Assembly (NCBI GenBank): GCA_035222895.1
Contig: JAVYIG010000063.1
Coordinates: 807,001 to 871,000, forward strand
Reading direction: 5' to 3'
DNA from: Strongylocentrotus droebachiensis
Taxonomy: Eukaryota; Echinodermata; Echinoidea; Camarodonta; Strongylocentrotidae
DNA: 64,000 nucleotides
The translations under genes and the position numbers were made by a program. The stretch's first letter is position 1, and every line of letters begins with the position of its first letter. A model generated the notes under the pieces. That model saw only the letters and a list, made by a program, of their open reading frames with translations. It was not told the DNA's origin and did no database searches. This document shows positions 50,201 through 59,200 of this stretch, in pieces.

Positions 50201-53200
50201 GTAGATAGCGAATTAAATATTTAACTATCATAGTCTTTTATAAAAGTTAATTATATCACTTGGTATTAGTATCCTGTTGCACATTCATCTATTGATGCAA
50301 CACTGATGGGTCATTACACAGAATTAAAAAAAAAAAATAAAAAAAAATAGTGGTGATAGCAAACCTAAAATCAGCAATGCGATATTTGTTAGTGTATTTG
50401 ATATTTATACATTAATTTGATGTATCTTTACACAGTTGTTTAAATGTTCAATCTCCCAATACAAAAAATACCTGCTGTATACATCTGCATCACCCTTATT
50501 GCCTACATGTGCATTTGAGCATCGAACTGTTGATTTGCAAGGTGTGATATGAAAGAAGGTCAGGGTCAGATTCAATAGCAGGATGCTGAATGAATGATAG
50601 CAGTCAAAGTGACACACACACACACACACACACCCTGACTGACACACTACCAAAACAGACTCATTGCTTTGTAATCCAGGATTAAAAACACAGTTATGAC
50701 TGGCTATACATCATGAACCAGCTTCTGTTGAGACACTAGCTACCATCCACCAATTATAAAACATGCTATCAGTAGGTACAAGCCAAAGGTCGTAGGATCT
50801 ATTTTTGTCTTCAACACCACTTTGCTTCAATCACATTCCATGCAAATAAGGCCCATCTTTTCAGTCCAGTAGGCACTACCAGGTTATTGTTTACAAACAA
50901 TAGAGTTGGTAGGGTAGGGGGCATTCCTGGGTTATATCCCAGGGTCCACTCTCCCAGGTTGGTAGGTAGGTTGGCAGGTAGACAGACAGACAGGATGGTG
51001 TAACACTTTGTATGGGGACCTAACAACACCACCAGGCAACACCACGAATCCAGTGAATTAATGACTGGATCAAGAAAAGTTATTCTTCCTTAGATATATG
51101 TGAAAATATGTAAATGAATATCAAACAGACCTGAAATGATCAAAATTGTCCCATAGACATTTCATTCTAAATTGTAGTTAGTACTCAACCATTTGGTAAT
51201 GTAAATGTTAAATTATAAACTAGTTATTAGAATCGAGACATATATATTTAACTTCTTTGTTAATTACAAGATTTTCATATTAAATAAAGAGCAATTTTAA
51301 TATAAATATAAATATAAACACACATTAAAGCCTTCATTTCTAATAGTTGTAGGCGGGCACCCAAATAGAATAATATCGTATGGGATGTAGAAAATATGAA
51401 AATTACATTGTTGAAATGGTGTACTCCTGCAATCAGTCAAAAACAGCAATATCCACAAATTATTGAAATAAAGTTGTATTCTTCATAGATCAATTTTGCA
51501 GCCTCCAATATCTTACTTGTATACAGGATACCATGGAAGAGATTCCTAGGGATAGCTAGTGAGAAATCCCAGGGTTGTGTGAACTATTCCAATCTGGGAC
51601 AGGAACTCAGCAGCATCCATTTGGCTGCTAAGGTTTCACAAAGGGCTCCACTCGTTCTCTTAGAATTTCATTGTCACTATTAAAACTCTTAATTTCCATC
51701 ATTTCTCAAAAAACAAGATCAAAATAGTTTATTCTGACACACCTGTTTTCTTTTCTATGTTCAGGGAGGAAAGGATAGAAAGTGTATGAATGTGATGTAT
51801 TCTAGTTGACATCTATTTCATAACTCACATTAAAAATCCTGCTTACAAATCTTCAAATATGAACTGGTGATAAGTCCTGCAGTTTCCACTTTTTAACTAA
51901 ATACTAGCATGAGAACGCCCCCGGAATATTAAAAGCTATTGAAGTAATCACTCTGCCAGAATGAATGAATACATGTACCCTGATGAGAATTTACTCTTTA
52001 TCCCTTGATCAAATCATATGTCTCTAGTGCTCCTGTCAACATAGAATTGATGGTGTGTTATTACCGGTATGTATTATTCATAGTACATGGATTGTATAGT
52101 ACAGAGATAAGTCAGAGTGAGTAAAACCCTGTCTTGTTTGGTTGAGGAATCTTGCTTATGATGATATTATTGTTGTATATCTGACTGAGCTACCTACATG
52201 TACCCTTCAAACTGGGATGCATGGTTGCTGCTTGCCTGGGTGCCATATCCAGGTCAAATCCCAGGCACTAGCTCTGCTCCAGCTCCGCTCCAGCTCAGCT
52301 AGCTAGTTGTACGTACCCTGCTGGATTGATTCATCATGCAATATTTAGTTCTCTCTCTCTTCTGCTAGCTAGCCAGACTAAAGAATGCATACTGTGTAGG
52401 AGAGGTCAAGATCAGACTTCTCATAGCCACTCTTCTTTCCCACAGTTCACAGACTCCATTTCTAAATCAAATAAACGCAGCTCAGCTCATGAAAGGCAGT
52501 CAAACTCAAAGCACAGGAGTGAGAGAGCTAGGGGCTCCAGCCACCTTTAGGGAGTCAAAAGTTCAGTCCTTGCAGTCCTTGCAATATTTAGGGCTAACTT
52601 TGTATGTACACCAAATATAAAGCTAAACAAATAGCCATTACAATGATTTATACATCAGTTGTATTTGTAAAGTACATGCAATATATGTTTGTTTTTTAAA
52701 TCATAAAATGCATGAATATCAATAATTTGTAGAAAATAAATAACGTTTTCTTAGATGTCCAAATTTAAATGATTAGGCATCAATCAAGAAGTCAGAAAAG
52801 AGAAAAGAAACATTAACTAAAAAAATACCCTTGTGAATTTCTCTCACTTTTCAAGAGATGTTTATTCTTCTTCTTTGTTGTTCACAACCAGCGTTATTGT
52901 TATCATAGTTTACATGTTATTTGTTGCTGTTGTTAATATGTTGTGTTTTTGTTTTTGTCTAAGCCTATTTGGTTTCCTTAACAAAGAAAAATACATACAT
53001 ATTAGATGACGAACAAGATTAGTTGCAGATCAAACAAAATCATAGCAACACCATTGAACATCCTCTGCAGCCTGGTAGGTAAAACGAAACAAAACAACCC
53101 CCTGGCCTGGCATGCCAATATTGTCTGACTGCAGCAAATACTCAGACGATGAACTTCAGACAACTTCCTGTACTCGCTTGGTGCTAAAATGAATTGTTCC

Positions 53201-56200
53201 TTGTTTCAATTGTTTCTCATAATCATGGATGTTGAGATTGGTGGGTGAAGAAGTATTGTTTCTTAATAGTCTGATGTCATTGATATATTACTCAATCCTC
53301 AACCTAAGTTTCATTCTAGTAGTTCAAATGAATCTACCTCCCTAATAGGAAAGGAGGTATAATGAAATCAGAAATACATATTAAACCCCTTTCTCATACA
53401 CCTTTACAAGTGAATAATAGCAGTATTATAGGCATTTATAAATGAAGAAAAAAAACATTTAAGTACTAAAACTTGTGGATATTAGCTGTACCATCCTAAC
53501 ATTGGTTTATGAACAGGATAATGTAGATCCCTCATTATTGGTCCATAGACTGATGGTCAAAGCCTCAGGTCACAGAATCCTCCACAAAACACATGATTGC
53601 GCTTGTGAAGGGTGCAAATTAAAAAAATAATGCTACACACAATACAAAAGACAGTATTGATAATAATATTCTGGCAGCATATTTTTTAAAGAAATTTAAT
53701 AATCAAACTTGTACAAAAATCTAGTAAAATGAGGCTATGTTGAAGTTGTCTGTTTTTGTCTTGTCCTTGTTTGCTCATCTGCACTACCGTACCCACTCAG
53801 TCTAGCCCAGTTCCAGGCTGGTTGCCCAGCCCACTTTCTCAAAGTCACAATGCAATATAGCCTATTAAGCTCTGAAGCCCTAACCTGCTTCCAGGTCGAG
53901 CAGGATTTCCTTGCTCTCAAAATGAACCATCTCTGTCCCACCATTCATTATGAAGAATTACAAAGAATATCAAATCTTCAGAAAAAGACACTTCATTCCT
54001 CTTCTCCTGAAGCTATCTGATGTCAAATAAATATTTTTTAAAACTTGTGTGAGCATTACGAGGATTTTGAATAATTTTGTATGAGAGCTTTATAAGAAGG
54101 AAGGGCAACAGCATGTGTGAACATTGTTTCAGAAGGCCTATTAAAACTGTACACAACCAGGGCACCCATTCGTCCCATAAAAGTTTGTTGATAAACCCAA
54201 ATGGATGCCACTTCTACAAAATAGTCATATATACATGCATTCATTTAGGTTTCCTTTAAATTTAAAGGACCTTTCATATCATATGTGTATCGTTCCAGCA
54301 TTTTCATGTAATTAAAGGGAAGGTTTCTTGTAGATGTTCTAAAGACAATTAGACAGACAGGGTGCCTGAACCCCTAACACACATCTAGTCAATGACTCCA
54401 TAGTTGCAAAGTCATACCAGAATGAGTTGAGATTGCCACACCTTCATCTAGGGAAGGCTGCACAGGTAATATGATAAATGTGTATCCTTAAGATTGTACT
54501 CATTCAAATTATATATCGCTCATGTGATGGCATATGAAAGAGGTTATTTTCATCCAAAAAAAATATCACATAATACTCAAACAATTACACTGCCCCAATA
54601 GCTTGTTAATAAAAATCCAACTTTTTAAGGATGTTATTTTATTTTAAAACAATCTTCTGAAAGTTAATTTGAGGAGTGAATACCATTTTTGCATCAATAC
54701 AAACGACATTGACTGTGTTTTGGTAAAAATCAAACAAATTGTGTCATATTTTCAATCAATTCCTTTTGGGGGAATATCTGTCATTATATTTTTCACTTAC
54801 ATTTCTGTGAAATATTGCATTATACTTTTTATTACCGGTATTTCTTTTTTTGAAAAATCACATTCATATATGTGTGTGTAAATGTACCTCCTGATCTATA
54901 CGTTTATACTACTTGCATTTAGCGCAGGTCTCTTGGTGGGAAAAAAATTACATGTACTTTGGGTACAATAATTGCAACACTTCCTTGCCAAAATGTTCAA
55001 GGTTTGAAATTAAAATGAGGAAAAAGGTAGTTCTTATTATGATTTCTTTCCCTTCCGAACAAAGATCAAAGATATGAAATAAGAAAGAATTCTTGCCAAA
55101 ATTCTCAGTGTGCACACACACCTTATTGTAATATGCATTTTATATCAGAACCTACATGTAACACACAAGCAATATGGGGTATTATAAATTCATAAAGGAA
55201 GGGAATGGTTTTTAAATGCACGGTTTGTTTTGAGGTGTTTAGACTAAGAAAGCTTAAATTACACATTTCAAACATCGTATTATGTAATATAATAATAGAT
55301 ACTTATAAAGCGCACTTATCTAATATCTTACTCAAGGTGCTATACAAAAGAGTTAGTTTCAGTTGGGAAGTTAAGGCAACTTTAGTGAGCTCTGCAAACC
55401 AGACATGATACGAAATGACCCATCGTACTTGGCTGCAGCCCAAAGAGATACGTCTTTTAAATGCACAGCATGTTATAATGTCACAAAGCCGAGTGTATGA
55501 TGTACAATGAACTGGTATACCAACTAGGTTGTTTACCTCAAATGAACTATGCATGGTGCTCTCTCTCAGTCTGGCATGTAAGCAACAAGCCATTGGGATT
55601 GCATAATAGTGCTGTATCAAGAGGACCACTAAACATAAATAGCTCAGTGAAAATCAGAACATAATCAGGTACAATTCTGATGTAAAATGACAAAATGTAA
55701 CAGAAGAAGTGAGGGTACCTGCATGCAGGAGAAAGATCTCAGATATTATAACTAAAAGCTACAGGTACACGTGTACATGTATATCTACATGTTCATGTAG
55801 CTTGTATACACTGTACCTACTGATGTCTCTCGATTTACAGGAAATCTTTAACATATTATCCAGATACATAATTACCGTTAAGATGTCTTGGTCAGTTGTA
55901 ATCAAAGAAGCAGGATGCAATGTAAGGGCTAAAGCTAGATTCCAATTGTATAGTAATAATCGTTATTGATCACAATGTGTACCTGCACATCAAGTACATA
56001 CGTACATCCTGGAATATATTGTCTGATAACAGATGCCATCCTGGTTGTCAACAGACTATATCATTATCCGTTACTATAAATGTGAAACTAGATGTGGGCC
56101 AAATTACTTGGAAAATGTTCACTAGCCAACAATCATGAAACTGGTAATAACTCCAGATATATGTGTGCCACAGAGGCAAATTAAGCCCTAAACAAGAGAG

Positions 56201-59200
56201 CTCAACAGGTAGTAAAAAAATCTTGTCAATCATGGTTGTAAAGAGTCAATTTTCTAGAAACTATTCTGTGGAGTACTGTGAAATGTACTATGTACCGGTA
56301 TGCGACTGACAATCTAATGTGTTTGAATCACTGACTGAATTATGTTTTCAGGACTAAATAGTTTTGTTCACAATATAGCGATAAAATGTTCTGAATGCCA
56401 TACCCCTTACGCTGGAATTGCCCATGTACCTACATGTACACACCCACACAAAGACTTTGGAAGATTGCAAATAAAGGTCTTCACTTCTTTTCTTTTTTTC
56501 TTCTTTCTTTCTTCCTTTTGTTTTGGAATATATACTGCTTTCTAAATCAATGTGAAACTTACACATCAATGGGCAAGGAATAAAAGTTTAGGTTTCAATA
56601 TAGATATAATTAGAATCAGAAGGCAATCATGATATGAAAGAACAATCATTCAAAATGAACATATTGCTACATGCATATTGCTATCGTAATTAGGACTCAT
56701 AATATTGTAGAAATGACTTCATTCTTGATGAAGTAGCTGGAAAGTTGTTAAATGATACAATCTGAATAAGATCTTAGTTAGACTTAATATTACATGTAGG
56801 TCAAACAAATGACAGGAAGGAAAGAACAACGACAAAGAAGGAGAGGATGTTGTATTCTTCCATGTCCTGCAAGTTACCTGCAGTGAAACAATTTGTCTAG
56901 ACCTACTATGATATACAGTCCCACACATGTACTTACATGTTATAAAGAAGGTCTCTCAATGTGACAAGCTAGTGTCTATAAGCCATGCCCATTATTCATG
57001 ATGGTTTTATGAAAGGTTAGAAGATTGCTAGATGACCAGCTCCATGTATGAGTGGTACGTCCTATACTATAGGACATGAATTTCTATTGGCTTCATCTGT
57101 AATCAGCATGAGTCACTAAAGGTGACATCATACTGGGATATTTAGGTTGGGTTTACTTACATGAATCATCAGAGAAAGAAAAAACAAGGAATACATGCAA
57201 AATGTAGCAAATAAAACAATGAAGACAAGAATGATAAATTGAAAATAACATGACAAGGATGTAGATTTGAAAAGGTAAGACGCACATGTAACCTTTCCTA
57301 CAGACACATGAATGTGCAAACAATAGACCATTTTCGTAATGTAACCAAATTTAATGCACAAGTCTTTGTGAAGTGCCTCAATACAAATTATTTCATTCAC
57401 CTGATAAAAATAATAGTATTTCAATAGTCAGAATGCAAACTGCATACATGTATATCAAGTGTTGCTAGGTAGGTCAAGCCATAATGTTTGTCCAACCTGG
57501 CAAAAATTAATCTGAATCTGAACTAATGTATGCATTTTGGATTCTGTCTATTGAAATACTATTATTCTTACCAGGTGAATGAAATAATTTGTATTGAGGC
57601 ACTTCACAGAGACTTATGCATTCAATTTGGTTACATTACGAAAATGGCCTATTTCGATCTCATTAAAAATTCAGCTAATATTTTGGGAAAACTTCAAGGA
57701 AAGGTCATTGAAACGAAATACAAGAACATCTTAGCAGACGAGAGCCAGAAAGGTGTTCCTTCACATCACTCCAAGTAGAATTATGCCTTTCTGGCTCAAA
57801 GCAGACAATAAGATGGCTATGTATGTGGCGAAAACACAAGCACTTACAACAAAATACAATACAGACAGCAAGCCTTCAAACATTCATTTCAGACTAAATT
57901 TCTTTCGAAGATGCTCAAATTGCACATGTACATGTATTCATATCCCTAAGGTAGCTTCTATACCTTCTTTGTTTACAATGCCCATTTTAACAATGCAAGT
58001 TTACTGTATATTTTCTGGGCTGTAGCCAGGAGTTCCAAATTTCACACCAGTTCTATACAACCCCAACTCACCATAGCAATGACATGGAAACCACTTCTCA
58101 GGTCTCAAGGAAATTTTCTAGACCAGTCAGCCATCTGTTTCCCTGTTTCTTCAAGTTGAACTTCAAGAAGTACTTGGTACTAGTACTATTTATATAGGAC
58201 AGTTCATTGGAATGCCAGGCCCTGGAAACACTTGGGTCATCTTCAGACAAACTTCCATTGACCCCTTGCTAAGGCCTTTTGCGTAGAGCCAATGAAAAGA
58301 GCTTCAACAATTGCAAGGCAGCTCAATAATTCAGAAAATCAATATGGCGAGTGTCGTGGGAAGTGCTACAAGTTGGCCTACAATCACTTTCCCGATGTTT
58401 GTCAATCACACTGCAGCTTAGACCTGTGGAATCATATCTCGTTGCCTTATCCGTAAAGACCCTATTTCCTTTATTTTAGAACCGGAATTAAGCTAGGTGA
58501 CCTCACATGCTTATTCTGGGGATCCCATACAGAAGAAGAGCCATAACGGTTATTAAGTATATATACATGTACATGTACATGTATGCAATGTATCTTTACT
58601 GCTATATTTTAGTTTAAAATATCTGTAAGCCTTAATATTTACTTAAACTGATAAATTGTCTAGATGAAATCTTAATTGTTTTTATCTCTTTTAATTTATT
58701 TTGTGTCTAAGCAAATACAACCTTTTACCACTGTAATTTGATGGTAATACACTATGCCATATTCAGGCCAGTATGATCTACAAGAAAATTTAAAGCAAAA
58801 CTACAAAATACACAAAAGAAAAGGGTATTTAAATGGCTGAGAGTGATTTGCTTCAGACTTTAAACAAAGATTTCTACACCTTATTATCTCTGACCCCTCC
58901 ATCTCTCTCGATTACTTTTCACTTCAGACAGATCCTCTTCTTTTATCTTTTTCTTGGAAAATTTAAAGACATGCACCCCTGTGACCCTCTGTTTCCATTT
59001 GTATCATACTTTGCAAACACAAGACTTATAAATAACCAGTTGTTGAGTGTCCATTTTTGCAGGCAGCAGTAGCAAAATTTGGTGTCCCACCGACAACTTT
59101 CTGCCAGAGACTCAAAGAGCATTCTGTCACCTTCTAAGTTTGGAATTCATGATGATAGTATTTGCTCACTGCTATTTCTCTTGAAATAGGTGGAGGGTGC

